A DNA stretch of 64,000 nt from Musa acuminata AAA Group (lineage: Eukaryota > Streptophyta > Magnoliopsida > Zingiberales > Musaceae), in the NCBI RefSeq assembly GCF_036884655.1, contig NC_088355.1:17157501-17221500 (forward strand). The letters are read 5' to 3'. Below, piece after piece: positions 42,713-55,529 of the stretch; positions within the stretch are counted from its first letter, which is position 1, and each line of letters opens with the position of its first letter. Below the pieces are notes generated by a model. That model ran no database searches and was not told the origin of the DNA. It saw only the letters and a list, made by a program, of their open reading frames with translations. The translations under genes and the position numbers were made by a program.

Positions 42713-45095
42713 ATTGAAAGCTTACTTGGTGCTATTGTAGGAAACCCACTTGGGGAAAGATGATGCAAAATGCTTGGCACTACGCTTTGGTTGTGGCTGG
42801 AAGGGTTATATTCAAGCATCGAATGGGACTTTGGGAGAAATTCTTCTTGCTTAGAATTCACTATGTGTGTAAGCCCAAGTAATATCGTCCCACCATTAGT
42901 GTATATATGTTATTCTATAATTAGGTTTCTTTTTTCTTTAACTTCTATGAGTATTTATGCTAGGAACAATATTCTTGTTTGATTGGTGACCTTAATTATA
43001 TCCTTGAGTCTTCTGAAGAGTGTAATAGTTTTCCTTGTAGACTCAATATGGTTGTTAGATATTTCCGAAACTTAATTTCTTCTACTGGTTTGTTTGACAT
43101 TGGGAGTGATTCTGTTAACTTTACTTGGTCCAACAATAAAAATGGATTAGCTAAGGTACTTATTAAGCTTGATTAGGTGTTGGCTAATTCTTTCTAACTG
43201 TACTTTTTTTATAATTTTTCCATTACCTCTAATCTATCTCGGACCATAACCCCCTTATTATTAAGGTGGTAAATAAAGCTAAGAGGATTTACTCTATTTT
43301 ATTTCAGCCATTCTAGACCGAATACGGAAAGGTCCACAACCTTATTAATGACCACTAGTCTACTTGCTACACTTCTTATGGTCCGATAATTTTCTTATAT
43401 TTAATCTAAAGCATTTTAAGTCTATCCTTTCTAATTGGAACTAGAGTTGCCTTGGACAGTTAGAGGGTATTTCTTCTGAGCTTTAGGAGTAGTTTCCGGT
43501 GCTTAAGAATAACACAGCCTACATCAGTTTTTCAGAGTTAACAAATCATATTAAAGAAAGGGTTGAATTTTTTCCTAAACTCCGTTCTTATTGCTACTCC
43601 TTTGCATTCTCTAAAGGATGCCTAAAGCTATCATGAGGGGTATTGAAAGCACTCTTAGGAGCTTCCTTTGGCAAAATTCTGATTCTACTAATGGCATGCA
43701 TCTGATTTCATAGAAAATCATCACTAAACCTAAATTGAAAGGGGGCTTAGACATTCATGACCTTAATATTACTAAATCTACTCTTCAAGTACGGTGCATG
43801 GGGTTATTTCTAAATTATGTTTCTAACCTTTGGACTAATATAATCATTGCCAAGTATAGTCCTTGTAATCCTTAGGAGTCTCTCCCTTCTTTGTGTTGTA
43901 ACTAGTCTGGAAGCTTTTTATCAATTCTATGAATAGTTTGGGGTTGGGTTTTTCTCTTGTGATAAAAAATGATGATTCGATTAGTGTTAAATGATAATTG
44001 AATTTTTGAGCTACCTATAAAAAACAAGCCTACTTTTGTTAACTCTTTAGTTGATCTTGATGAATACAAAGTTTCATCTTTTATTTCAAATGGGAGATGA
44101 GACAATGATCTACTAATCGATTTATTTCATCTAGGTAGATGAAGTCCATACTTGACATGAGCATCTCTTCCTCCTCTAATGATGACCGTTGGTTTTGGAA
44201 TAATGATCTTAAAGGGTAACTATCAACAGGTTGGCCTATAGATTCTTGCTTCATCCTCCAAACGACCCTTGTAATAACTCAATCCTTTGGAAAACCTTTT
44301 GGAATATTCTTACCTTACACTGCACATAAACTTTTTGCATCATAAACTTAGTACTTGAGAAAGATTAGCTAGATTTCACATTTGTGCTCCTTTCTTTGCT
44401 ATTTCTATTTAATTAGACCTAACAATCGGCAGCATATTTTATTTTTGTATCTTACACCCTTCAAGTGTGAGACCTTTTTCGATAAAGCTGAAAGGGAGAG
44501 GATAGATCCCTCTCCATGTGAGAACTCTAATTGCCTATGGCCTTTGGATGATATGATTTAGTGTTTAGAAACGTTAGATGCAATCCTTTTACTATTGTTT
44601 CGAGAGATGTTGCGTATCTCTATGATAGTTTTTCATTAGACTAGTTTGAAGGGATTTTAAAGGACAGATGCACTATTCAGGAAAAGTGGATAAGAGGATA
44701 AGATCGGACGAAAGAGGGACAAAGCTAAATACTGACTGTGCGTTTGAGATTGAGACTGAATTTGAAGATGTTGGATTTATTCTTCGATCCAATGAGGTTG
44801 TGGTTCTGATTACTGGGTGCAAGTTTCAAGGGAGAAACTAGTAGGCCAATAAAATTATGAAAGCTATCATTAAATTGGGTGTAACCAAAAAAAACGAACG
44901 CTGAATGAATTATACATGTTTTGAATGAAGTGAAAACTTTCATTTATTTTTTATAAATCTCATTATGGATCATTTGATGCCCTCTAGTTTTTTGTAAAGT
45001 GAAGTATGTCATTTTGATGACCTCTTACAAGTATGTCATTCTTGTAATAAATTTTTGAAGCAATATATTATTAATTTTCTTGAAAATAAAAAAAT
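42713..45095 (+). pseudogene. Decayed LINE (L1-type) retrotransposon
   Basis: Apurinic endonuclease pieces: ETHLGKDD... near 42745, then GDLNYILESSEE...GLFDIGSDSVNFTWSNN at 42979-43170. Further on, part of the C-terminal RT region (IPKAIMRGIESTLRSFLW...KGGLDIHDLN, about 43620-43760) is readable with stops. A possible RNase H remnant lies near 44735-44890. Most of the RT core is deleted or unrecognisable. The end near 45080-45095 is A-rich. It is a dead non-LTR element on the plus strand. Confidence 0.75.
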
Positions 45096-45478
45096 TATTA
45101 GTACCGAAAATGACACTAAGAGGGGGGTAAATCAGTGCTTTCATAAAAATGTCAATTTGAAAACTTTCGTTCCATAAAGTCTGTATCGAAAATAAATTTA
45201 ACTTAAAATATTCATAAGAGTACTGAGTAAAGTAAATTAGTTTGTAATATGAATGAAGAGCAGAAAGAAAATGCAAACTAACTTTACAGTGGTTCGGTCG
45301 TCGTGACTTACGTCTACTCTTGATTCCTCTTCCGTCGAGACCATCGGTGTTCACTACTGATCTTCTTTCAATGGACAAAGTTTAACTACCCTATTATAAC
45401 TCTTTCTCCTTTTCACAGGCTCAGGAGAGAACCTTTATACCTCTCTTTTACATTAAGACAGACCTCACTCCTCCTTTT
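45096..45478 (-). repeat. SV-H 3' LTR, terminal part
   Basis: Carries the U5 hairpin (about 45288-45318) and the G-rich run before the LTR end (CTAAGAGGGGGG on plus). The end is mutated (minus ...GGTACTAATA). Interrupted at 45478 by GY-2; CTTTT at 45474-45478 is the duplicated target. Confidence 0.8.
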
Positions 45479-46110
45479 TGATACCGGGGAGGGTAAAAAT
45501 GCAGAATAGATTTCGAAAGAACACCAATAGAATAGTTGTACAGATAGAAAATATCACAGAAGGCAATGAATGAACTCTTGACGAAACTTCGATAAAACGA
45601 AATATAGCTCACCACCAAGTTTAAAAATCAAAAGGGATACATAAGATCACCACCCTAATGATAATAAACAAGGATACAAAACTGAAAGCAAAAGACTCAC
45701 CACTCAAGCACACATCCAAGAGATACAGAGTTCAAAAGAGCACTCCAAGAGAGCTTCTGCCAATATCCTCATTTTTCTCAAGTCTTTTCTAAGCCATAAA
45801 CCCCAAAATAAATACTAGTGCATGAAACAACCCTTCATGCATAAGAAATTTCGAAATTAATTACTTTACAGCTGCCAACCAACTCCATTAATATATTCCT
45901 TAGCCATGAAGAAAAGCACCATGATATAGCTTTACAACTGCCAACCAACTTCATTAATGTATTCCTTTGTGCAGGGAATATGCTGATGAGCTGTCTTATC
46001 TGAGTAGGCTGAGTTGAAGATTATGTAGCAATATTGTTGGCTGAAAAAATATCATATTATCAGTATCGTCCATATGAGCAGATTGTAGCAAATTAGACAC
46101 TCCCGTGACA
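45479..46110 (-). repeat. GY-2 3' LTR
   Basis: Close copy of 50405-51037. The polypurine tract (minus AACCAAGGGAGAT) abuts at 46111-46123. The first ~115 bp on the minus strand also encode the end of the integrase frame. Confidence 0.93.
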
Positions 46111-47280
46111 ATCTCCCTTGGTTGAAAAAGACTTATCCTCAAGTTCTTGTTTGTTTCGTCATCATGATTATAAAAAGGACTTAAATCAGCCACATCAAAT
46201 GTTGGGGATACTCCATAATCTTTAGGTAGCTCAATCTCATAAGCATTTTTGCCAATTCTCTTAAGCACCTTGAATGGACCATCAGCCTTAGGTTTCAGTT
46301 TTCCAAATTTTCCCAGTGGAAACCTCTCCTTCCTTAGATGAATCCAAACCAAATCACCTGCATTAAACTCCACAAGTTTTTTGTGTTTGTTAGCAGCTTG
46401 CATATACCTCTCATTTTGTTTCTCAATGGTTGCTTTCATACCCTAATGTAGCTTCTTTATCTGCTTAGCTCTTTCATCAGCATCTCCACTAAATTGCTTT
46501 GTTGTAGAATGAGGGATTAAGTCCAAAGGACCAGCAGGATTAGCACCATAAACTATCTCAAAAGGACTCTTACCAATACTATGATGCATAGAACGATTGT
46601 AGGCAAACTCAATTTATGGAAGAATGACATCCCATTGCTTAATATTCTTGCCAACATAGCTTCTAAGCAAATTTCCTAAGCTTCGGTTTGTTACCTCAAT
46701 TTGCCCATCGGTTTGTGGATGATGCGAGCTGCTGAAATTCAAAGAAGTACCCAGCTTCCTCCAAAGAATTCTCCAAATATGACTAATAAATTTTGAATCT
46801 CGATCAGACACCATAGTCCTTAAAATATAAATCAGCAATATGAGATGCATCATTTGATTTACTGCATGGAACAAAGTGAGACATTTTTAAAAATCTGTCA
46901 ACAACAACCATGATAGAATCCTTGTTCCTTTGAGTTCTTGGCAGTCCCAAAATGAAATCAAGACTCATATCCTCCCATGGAGCATTTGGCACTGGCAATG
47001 GAGTGTACAAACCAGAATTTTGACTCCTTGTTTTTGCCAAATAACACAATCGGCATTGTTTCACATGTCTATCCACATCTTTGAATATTTTAGGCTAGTA
47101 GAAATTTGATTGAACAAGAGCTAGAGTCTTGTCCCTACCGAAATGTCCTCCCAAAACACCACCATGAGCTTCAGCTAGAATTACTTGTCTCAAAGAACAA
47201 GATGGAACACACAAAGCATTAGCTCGAAAAAGAAAACCATCAAAGATAAAAAATTATTGAAAGGAACCTGATTTACAATT
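45996..47280 (-). pseudogene. GY-2 integrase
   Basis: Minus strand. Zinc-binding part (AHGGVLGGHFGRDKT...CRLC, about 47180-47040), core (WEDMSLDFILGLP...VVVDRFLKMSHF; MVSDRDSKF; HHPQTDGQIE), then VEFNAGDLVWIHLRKERFP and a GPF/Y module (ADGPFKVLKRIGKNAYEIELP). Stops near 47097, 46612 and 46444 and a shift near 46805-46874 break it. No classical chromodomain is seen. After ISLFQPRE the frame continues about 38 codons into the LTR, as described for CRM-clade elements. Confidence 0.85.
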
Positions 47281-47283
47281 CTG

Positions 47284-47958
47284 TCATATCGAGCCAAAAT
47301 CCACATCATTCTCATATAGATCATTGAATGTTTCAAATCCAACCACTTTGACTTCCATTGCTGATAATAAAGAATGCTTTCTGCTCAATGCGTCAGCAAC
47401 TACATTTTGAACACCAGATTTATGCTTGATTGTAAAGTTGTAAGATTGCAAAAACTTCACCCAAGCTGCATGCCTCTTGTTTAGCTTGTGCTGGTGATTA
47501 ATGAACTTTAATGCCTCATGATCAGAATATAGAACAAATGGCTTGGTAAGAAGATATTGACTCCAATGAGACAAAGCTCGATAAATTGCATAAAACTCTT
47601 TATCATAAGTAGAGTATTTCTTTCTCGTATCATTCAGCTTTTCACTAAAAAATGCAATGGGCCTTCCGTCTTGACTCAAAACAGCACCAATTCCCACATT
47701 AGATGCATCACATTCAACTTCAAACACATTATCAAAATTTGGTAGAACTAAGATAGGAGCTTCAGTAACCTTTCTTTTCAAAAGCTCAAAAGCATCGTTA
47801 GCCTCACTAGTCCATTCGGTGATTGGAGCGACAATAGAGCTGAAACCCTTGATAAATCTTTTGTAAAACGAAGTTAAGCCATGGAAACTCCTCACATCAT
47901 GCAACGAAGCAGGTGTTGGCCAACTGAGAATAGCCTCTACCTTACTTTGATCCATCAT
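47284..47958 (-). pseudogene. GY-2 RT connection and RNase H
   Basis: Open on the minus strand: [28 protein letters not shown], then RNase H (FEVECDASNVGIGAVLSQ, RKKYSTYDKEFYAI, YSDHEALKFI, HAAWVKFLQSY, VVADALSRK). The acidic residues expected for gypsy RNase H (D in CDAS, E in DKEF, D in YSDHE) are present. Separated from the RT core by a frameshift near 47960-47990. Confidence 0.88.
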
Positions 47959-49528
47959 GATTCCATCTTTTGAAACAACATACCCCTAGAAACACCACAC
48001 TAGAAGTAAAGAAATCACACTTCTTTAGATTAGCATAAAGCTTTTTATGCCTCAAAATAAGAAAGATCTCTTTCAGATGATTCATATGCTCCTCTTCGCT
48101 CTTGCTGTACACCAATATATCGTTAAAATAAACTACAACAAATATTCCAATACATGGCTTAAGTATGTGATTCATAAATCTCATGAAGGTGCTAGGAGCA
48201 TTAGATAGCCCAAATGGCATAACCAACCATTCATATAAGCCTTCTCTAGTTTTAAATGTTATTTTCCACTCATCTCCGGGCCTCATTCTTATTTTGTGAT
48301 AGCCACTCCTCAAATCAATTTTTGAGAAAATATAAGCACCACACAATTGATCAATTAAATCATCTAACCTTGGAATAGGAAAGCGTTAGTCCACTGTGAT
48401 TTTGTTGATGGTGCGACTGTCCACGCACATTCTCCAAGAACCATCCTTCTTAGGCACTAACAAGGCTGGAACCGCACAAGGACTCATGCTCTCTCGGATT
48501 AACCCTTTTTTCACCAATTCATCAACTTGCCTTTGAAGTTCTTCATGCTCCTTGGGACTCATTCTATATACTACCTTATTAGGTAGAACAGCCCCCGGAA
48601 TAAGATCAATGTGATGCCGGATATCTCTCAAGGGTGGAAGGTCATGTGGAATCTCTTCTGGTATAACATCTTCAAACTCTTCTAAGATTTGTTTCATGAT
48701 TTCTAGTGTCTCCTTGTGTTGTTTATTTTCTTCTACTACTAGTAGAGCCATAACATGACTACCCTTGTCTAATTCATCTTTGCATTCACCATAGGACATA
48801 AAAGCGCTAACTTTCTTTTTTGGTGCACTGATTTCGGATGGTTGTAATGGAGCTAAAATAATCTTCTTTTCATTCACCTTGAAAGAATAGGTATGTTTGT
48901 AGCCGTCATACAACACCCTTCTATCATAATGCCAAGGTCTTCCCAACAGCAAATGACAAGCATCCATAGGAGCAACATCACACCATACTTCATCTTTATA
49001 ATACTTGCCAATAGAAAATGAAACTAAACATCTTTTAGTTACATTGATGTCATTTCCTTTTTGCAGCCAACATAACTGGTATGGATGTGGATGAGGGATG
49101 GTATTCAACTTTAGCTTCTGCACCATCTCCAAAGATACCACATTCTCAAAGCTACCATTGTCGATGATCACCAAGCACACTTTGCCAAGAGAAGTGCATT
49201 TAGTGTGAAACACATTTTTTCTCACCCAACTTTCATCGTCGGCCACATATGACACTTGTAAACTACATTGCAATACAATAGACAAACCATGATCAGCATA
49301 AGTAATCTCTTCCTCATCATCATCGTATTTTGGTTCGTCGTCAGCTTCATCTTCTCCTCCATCACTATGATCTTCAACCAAAGTTACAATCCTCCTATTT
49401 GGACAATCTGAAGCAATATGCCCAAAACCATGACATTTGAAGCATTTTCGGCCAATTAGGGTAGAAGAATTAGGTGTTTTTTTGCTGCCAGCAGATTCTT
49501 CACCCTTTTCTTGCACCTTCGATATCAC
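47959..49528 (-). pseudogene. GY-2 zinc knuckle, protease and reverse transcriptase
   Basis: Minus strand. CCHC knuckle (CFKCHGFGHIASDC) near 49440, an acidic linker, a protease-like segment (VIIDNGSFENVVS), then RT ([55 protein letters not shown]). A TAA at about 48387-48389 splits the RT. The active-site motif reads YFND instead of Y.DD, so the polymerase would be inactive even with the stop removed. Other frames are shadows. Confidence 0.87.
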
Positions 49529-50374
49529 CTTGCTTTGGACAGTAGGCTTAGAACTTCCTCTTTTTGTGTAGCCTTCTTTTGAGCCATACCGAAAACTCTT
49601 TTCAAACTTCTATTGCTTTTCAACTTTTAATGCCAGCTTGCTCACATCATTTAAAGACCAATATGGTTGTAGCTGAACAACTTTAGCAATCTCATACTTC
49701 AGACCTCCCAAGTATCTTGCAATTGTTTGCTCTTCCGGTTCCACAAGTTCTCCTTTTAACATCAAATTATAAAATTCTGCAGTATACTCCTCCACACTAA
49801 GATCTTTTTGCTTGAAATCATGTATTTTGAGAAAGATCTCTTGCCTTTAATTATGAGGTAAATATTTTCTCTTTAGCTCCCTTTTCATTTTCTCCCATGT
49901 AACGATCTTACTCTTCCCCTCACGTTCTCTTTGTTTCTTCAGATTTTCCCACCAAAAAGATGTATTCCGCTTGAGTTTGAGTGCCATAAGTTTGACCTTC
50001 TTTTGTTCTGGTGGTTCATGAAAATCAAAAATTCTTTCTACTGTGTTAAGCCAATCGATAAAGTCATCAACATCTATTTTACCTTCAAATTCTGGAATAT
50101 CTAATCTGGGGTTATATTTATTCTGTCACTCATCTTGGGCTCCATTTCTTCTCCGACATCTTCTCGACTCCCTTGGAAGAGGTGTATCATCATCAGAAGT
50201 AAACTCTCGAGCTTCATTTTCATGTTGGTTATGTCTACTTTGAAGTTCGTCGATTATCTCATTTTTTTCTTGTAGGCTACGCAGCAATTTTCATAGCTAC
50301 AGCCTCAACGACTCAGCGTCATCTTCGTGGTCGCTACCTTCACCAACTACATCTTTTCCATTCCGCCTTGCCAT
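49529..50374 (-). pseudogene. gag: GY-2 gag
   Basis: ATG at 50374 (MARRNGKDVVGEGSDHEDD), then the Retrotrans_gag region (FIDWLNTVERIFDF, KVKLMALKLK, WWENLKKQRE, VEEYTAEFYNLM, ARYLGGLKYEIAKVV). Interrupted by stops near 50297, 50127, 49847 and 49608. It leads in order into the zinc knuckle. Confidence 0.82.
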
Positions 50375-50389
50375 GATCTCTAGCCTTTA

Positions 50390-50401
50390 GCTCTAATACT
50401 A
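50390..50401 (-). other. GY-2 primer-binding site
   Basis: Minus TAGTATTAGAGC, two mismatches to the initiator tRNA-Met complement TGGTATCAGAGC, three bases from the LTR end. Confidence 0.7.
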
Positions 50402-50404
50402 AAC

Positions 50405-51037
50405 TGATACCGGGGAGGGTAAAAATGCAGAATAGATTTTGAAAGAATACCAATAGAATAGTTGTACAGATAGAAAATATCACAGAAGGCAATGAACGAA
50501 CTCTTGACGAAACTTCGGTAAAATAAAATATAGCTCACCACCAAGTTTAAAAATCAAAAGGGATACAGAAGATCACCACCCTAATGATAATAAACAAGGA
50601 TACATAACTGAAAGCAAAAGACTCACCACTCAAGGATACATCCAAGAGATACAGAGTTCAAAAGAGCACTCCAAGAGAGCTTCTGCCAATATCCTCAGTT
50701 TTCTCAAGTCTTTTCTAAGCCCTAAACCCCAAAATAAATACTAGTGCATGAAACAACCCTTCATGCATAGGAAATTTCGAAATTAATTGCTTTACACCTG
50801 CCAACCAACTCCATTAATGTATTCCTTAGCCATGAAGAAAAGCACTATGATACAGCTTTACAGTTGCCAACCAACTCCATTAATGTATTCCTTTGTGTAG
50901 GGAATATGCTGATGAGCTGTCTTATCTGAGTAGGCTGAGTTGAAGATTATGTAGCAATATTGTTGGCTGAAAAAAATATCATATTATCAGTATGGTCCAT
51001 ATGAGCAGATTATAGCAAATTAGACACTCCCGTGTCA
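50405..51037 (-). repeat. GY-2 5' LTR
   Basis: Minus-strand TGACACGGGAGTG to GGTATCA (TGTCACGGGAGTG in the other LTR), near-identical to 45479-46110. Flanked by CTTTT. Confidence 0.92.
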
Positions 51038-51237
51038 CTTTTAGAAGAACTTCTAAACATAGGAGGAAGAGACTCTAAACTTTAAAAAGATTATAACTCT
51101 TTTTTTCATAAGAATTTTTCCCCCTTTCTACTCTTCTTTTTGCTTACCCAAGTAAGAATTAGTGAGATATTTATAGACCCTAAATGACTTAAAAAATTAG
51201 AGCCAAAATTCAAATATCAAAGATTTTGGGTACTAAC
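51038..51237 (-). repeat. SV-H 3' LTR, middle part
   Basis: Lies between GY-2 and TK-2. It includes a minus-strand TATA-like box (plus GATATTTATAGACCC, near 51169) and matches the corresponding stretch of the SV-H 5' LTR (about 63500-63660). Confidence 0.8.
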
Positions 51238-52731
51238 TATTGGGAAATCTTGGGGGCGACATCACATGCACAGCGGAAGAATAAGAAAATAAAATCCCCG
51301 ATTCCCAAAGAGATGTTTGTCGTCGTGCGAAGATTGGTGCGCAAAATCCGCGAAACTTTAAACTACATATAGAGTAGATTGTGTTACCTAGGGAGATCGT
51401 ATATTCCTTGTTTCCTTGCAGATCTTTAGGAGAGGGTGAAGGAGGTTAAGCGTCCTCCTCTCTAGCGGTGATCCACACAGTAGGGCTATGACGACGCTCC
51501 TCAAAACTCCAGGCCTACTCTGAGGTAGAGAGGGAGAGGAGAATAGGAGAGGCAAGCAAAGGCTCTAGCCTATGAGGCTATGAATCCCTCCTATTTATAG
51601 AGGTCCCCTATCAAACCCTAATGGGTCCTCCCCTAGTAGGTATTGGATTTGCATCCAATAAGATAAGGGCTCCGTCGGATATCTCATATCCGAACCTCTA
51701 CTCATCGCAATGCCTACCATATGTGTGTGACCCTCTAGGCCCAATATCGAGCTGGCCGTGAGTCATACCTATCAGAACTCCTTCTAACTTAGTGAATTAT
51801 TATCTCTATAATAATTCACTTGACTCATCGACTACGGACGTACTAGGCCACTACGCCATAGTCCCCAAACAATACAGGGGAATCCAATCCATTAGACTTG
51901 TCTATCCTCAGTTACCGTGTACCTATAGTCCCTCATCCATCTAATATCCCAGAGACCGTATATCGAGCATGGTGCTGTCAGACCCATACGGTTTCTACTC
52001 GAGTCTCGCTCTAATCGGATTCTTCCGGAGAACTCTTTCTCTCTCAACCCGAATGACCCTGACCAAGGATTTGTCTAAGCAAGAACACATGGAACATTCC
52101 TCTCATGATGTCGAGAGTAGATGATCCTCTATCGACACTCAATAGCCCTCGTAAGATCGACTACCACTCCCAATGACCAGTTGTACTAGATTTAGGATAG
52201 CCAAACCTATAAGTATGGTATCAAAGAGTGGAGCACTCATACAGGACATCCTTGGAGTCTCAAGTCTAAGGACCAGATACACCACTAGGACTATGGAATC
52301 GCTGTTTGACAATAAGGCATCATCAACCATCCAGCATTCCGTAAGCGGATCAATCAGTGAACTCATTCTCCAATGAGCACCTATACTATATCCCTAGTGT
52401 CCCTACACGAGCAACTATGAGACCAGCTGCATCCATCATATGGACGGGTATATAGCACACCAGTCTGTCTGGTCATCACGATCTCCCTCTCGAGTAACCT
52501 ATGACCGGGATTATTTAGTATATGTGTTTAAAGGTGAATCGATCTCATTATCGTGATCTCATCACGATCCGATTTCCATTACACAAATCCAAGGACATCA
52601 CAATATATATATGCATATATGCAATAGTTATAAAGTGATATATGCCAAAATATAATAAGCAAAAAGATTCTGTATCAAGTCACACGTGCCATCACTCACG
52701 TGATTGGCTTATTGGGCATCTATGACTAGCA
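51238..52731 (-). repeat. TK-2 3' LTR
   Basis: Plus strand TATTGGGAAATC (mutated TGTTGGAAAATC) to GACTAGCA. Minus-strand TATA box at 51592-51599 (CTCTATAAATAGGAGG). Only a short AT tract sits at 52602-52620, where the other LTR has over 100 bp. Short ORFs in it are non-coding. Confidence 0.9.
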
Positions 52732-52794
52732 ATCTCCCACTTGACCTAAAGCTAATCACATATGTGTCTGATCCCTATCAGACCCCTATGATGC

Positions 52795-54693
52795 TCAAAG
52801 ACAATCTAAGACAACGACTTTGTTAGTGGATCGACAATATTTTCTTCGGATGGAACTCTTTCCACTACTACATCTCCTCGGGTTATGATCTCTTTGATAA
52901 GCTGGAACCTCCTCAGAACACTTCTGATGAGACCCAGGTTCCCTTATTTGAGTAATCGCCCCATAGTTGTCGCAATATAAGGAAGTCGGCTCCTTACTAC
53001 TCGGCACAACTCCTAAATTAGTGATGAACTTCTTCACCCAGACTCCCTCCTTTGCTGCATCTGATGCAGCAATGTACTCTGCCTCTGTGATCGAGTCAAC
53101 AATAGTATCTTGCTTGGAACTCTTCTAGCACACTGCTCCTCCATTCAAGGTATACACATACCTTGAATTCGACTTGCTATCATCGACATCAGACTAAAAA
53201 CTTGAGTCTGTGTAGCCTTCAACCTTAAGGCTATTACCTCCATATACTAGTAAAAGATGCTTAGTCCTTCTCAAGTACTTAAGGATATACTTTATTGCTT
53301 TTTAGTGCTCCAAGCCTGGATCCGCCTGATACCTGCTCGTGATACTCAGAGTATGCGCTATATCAGGCCTAGTACATAGCATGGTATATATGATAGACCC
53401 TATTGCTGAGGCATAAGGTATAATATCCATGTTCGCCCTTTCTTCTGGAGTCTTTGGGGACATACTCGTAGAAAACAATATCCCATGTCTTATCGGTATA
53501 AGACCTCTCTTGGACTGGGACAAGCCAAGCATCCTTTTAGATCTATTTCTATAGATTCAAATCCCCAAGATATAGGATGCTTCCCCTAAGTCCTTCATGG
53601 AGAAGTGTCTAGATAACCAAGCCTTTACTGTGGATAGCATTCCTACGTCATTCCCAATGATCAGGATGTCATCCAAATATAACACCAAAAAGGTGATAGC
53701 ACTCCCACTTACCTTCCTGTACACACAAGGCTCATCTTTGTTCTTAACGAAGTCATAAGATCTGATTGCTTCATCAAATCTTATGTTCCAACTTCGGGAA
53801 GCTTGCTTTAGCCCATAAATGGATCTAAGCAACCTACACACCTTATCTGGGTAGTTCTTGGACGCGAATCCCTCAAGTTCCATCATATACACCTCCTCCT
53901 TGATGTTCCCATTGACGAATGCAGTTTTCACATCCATCTGCCATATCTCATAATCATAGTGTGCTGCAATAGCCAATAGAATTATGATGGATTTTAGCAT
54001 TACTACGGGTGAGAAGGTTTCATCGTAGTCAACACCTTGCCTTTGACGATATCACTTAGCCACTAGCCTTGCTTTATAGGTCTCTACCTTTCCATCTACT
54101 CCGATCTTTTTCTTAAAGATCCACTTGCAACCAATGGGTACAATACCTTTGGGCGCATCAACTAGGTTCCAAAACTTATTGGAGTACATAGAATCCATCT
54201 CAGAATTCATGGCTTCTTGCCACTTCCCGGAGTCTATACTCATAATAGCCTCCTCGTAGGTCTGAGGATCAATATCCTCAACATTCTCTCCTCTAATATG
54301 TCCCACATATCTCTTAGGAGGATGAGATACTCTATTAGACCTACGTAAAGTTGAAACTTGTGTATTAGGTACTTGAACATACTCGAGCTGTAGAGTGGTG
54401 CTTGAGCTTGGTTCTCCAACCTCGCTCAACTCTATCATTCTCCCACTATCTCCGCCAAGAATGTGTTCCTTCTCAAGAAACACTACTCTCTTAGCTATAA
54501 AGACCTTTTGGTCCTCGAGATGATAGAAATAATACCCATAAGTTTCCTTGGGGTATCCCACAAATTTGCATCGCTCTATCCTTGATTCTAACTTATCGGG
54601 GTTATGTCTTTTAACGTGGGCAGGGCAGCCCCAAATCTTAACAACCTTAAGATCAGGCTTCTTCCCTTTCCATATCTCATATGGTGTAGACAC
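52795..54693 (-). pseudogene. TK-2 integrase C terminus, reverse transcriptase and RNase H
   Basis: Minus strand. STPYEIWKGKKPDLKVVKIWGCPAHV (end of integrase), a hinge, then RT (WQEAMNSEMDSM, GCKWIFKKK, MDVKTAFVNGNI, YGLKQASRSWN, YLDD active site, MKDLGEASYILGI), RNase H (YASAIGSIIYTMLCTRPDIA, ITEAEYIAAS, YCDNYGAITQ). Stops near 54050, 53555, 53300, 53195 and 53129 break it. The YLDD motif is intact. The RNase H end is degraded after TQIREPG. Confidence 0.88.
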
Positions 54694-55529
54694 TACCGAC
54701 TTAGTTGGAACTCTGTTCAGAAGGTAAGTTGCGATCTTTAGGGCATATCCCTAGAATGAGATGGGTAGGTCAGCGAAACTCATCATGGACCGTACCATAT
54801 CTAATAGCATACGATTTCTCCTTCCAGAGAAACCATTGAGCTGAGGTGTATAAGGAGGTGTCTATTGGGATAATATCTCATAGTCCTTGAGGAACTGATT
54901 AAACTCTATACTTAAGTACTAACCTCCTCGATCTGATCGAAGAGTTTTGATACTCTTTCCAGTCTGGTTCTCTACCTCATTCTTATACTCTCCGAATTTC
55001 TCAAAAGCCTCGGACTTGTACTTCATTAAGTACACATATCCATACCTTGAGAAATCATTAGTAAAGGTAATGAAGTAGGAGTAACCACCAATGGCATGAG
55101 TTAACATGGGTCCACATACATCACTATGTATTAGTTCCAACAGCTCAGTGGCTCTCTCTCCGGTTCCACTAAATTGAGAGTTGGTCAGTTTTCCACGAAG
55201 GCAAGGCTCATAAGTTACATATGACACAGTCGAATTGATCTAGATATCCATCATTTAGCAACTTTTGAATCCTTCTTTCATGGATGTGACCTAGCGTACA
55301 ATGCCACAGGTATGCACTGTTCATCTCATCTCGTTTCCTCTTGGACACATTTACATTCATGATATGTGGAGTAGTGTCTAGCATAAACAAACCTTTATGC
55401 AATATTCCTCTCACCAATCTCCCCTCAGCTTTGCTAGAATTTATAATAAATTGTAGATGTGATAAGCAATACTGGTATCCAATACTAATGCACTATCACA
55501 AAAATCTGACAATTGGAGATTGATTATGA
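54694..55529 (-). pseudogene. TK-2 protease remnant and integrase N-terminal and core region
   Basis: Minus strand. The protease is barely readable (ALVLDTSIAYHI near 55485). Integrase zinc-binding part (YLWHCTLGHIHERR...C..C) near 55320-55215, then core (ELIHSDVCGPM, ITFTNDFSRYGYVYLM, KSIKTLRSDRGG) with a stop at about 54917 and further damage to 54700. Two ORF islands (55417-55208 and 55227-54919) overlap in different frames, showing a frameshift near 55215. Confidence 0.8.

Larger units (their letters stand above)
45479..51037 (-). mobile_element. GY-2: Ty3/gypsy element, possibly CRM-like chromovirus
   Basis: 5559 bp with target-site duplication CTTTT (45474-45478, 51038-51042). LTRs 45479-46110 (632 bp) and 50405-51037 (633 bp), minus-strand TGTCACGGG...GGTATCA, close to identical by eye. 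Gag, PR, RT, RNase H and IN lie in normal gypsy order on the minus strand, with a handful of stops and shifts. The last reading frame runs through the polypurine tract into the 3' LTR. Confidence 0.93.

Noticed and set aside
52139..52376. Paired 67-75 codon frames on opposite strands, repeated at 59097-59334
   Set aside because: Both lie in the two TK-2 LTRs, with no homology to known proteins that I recognise.
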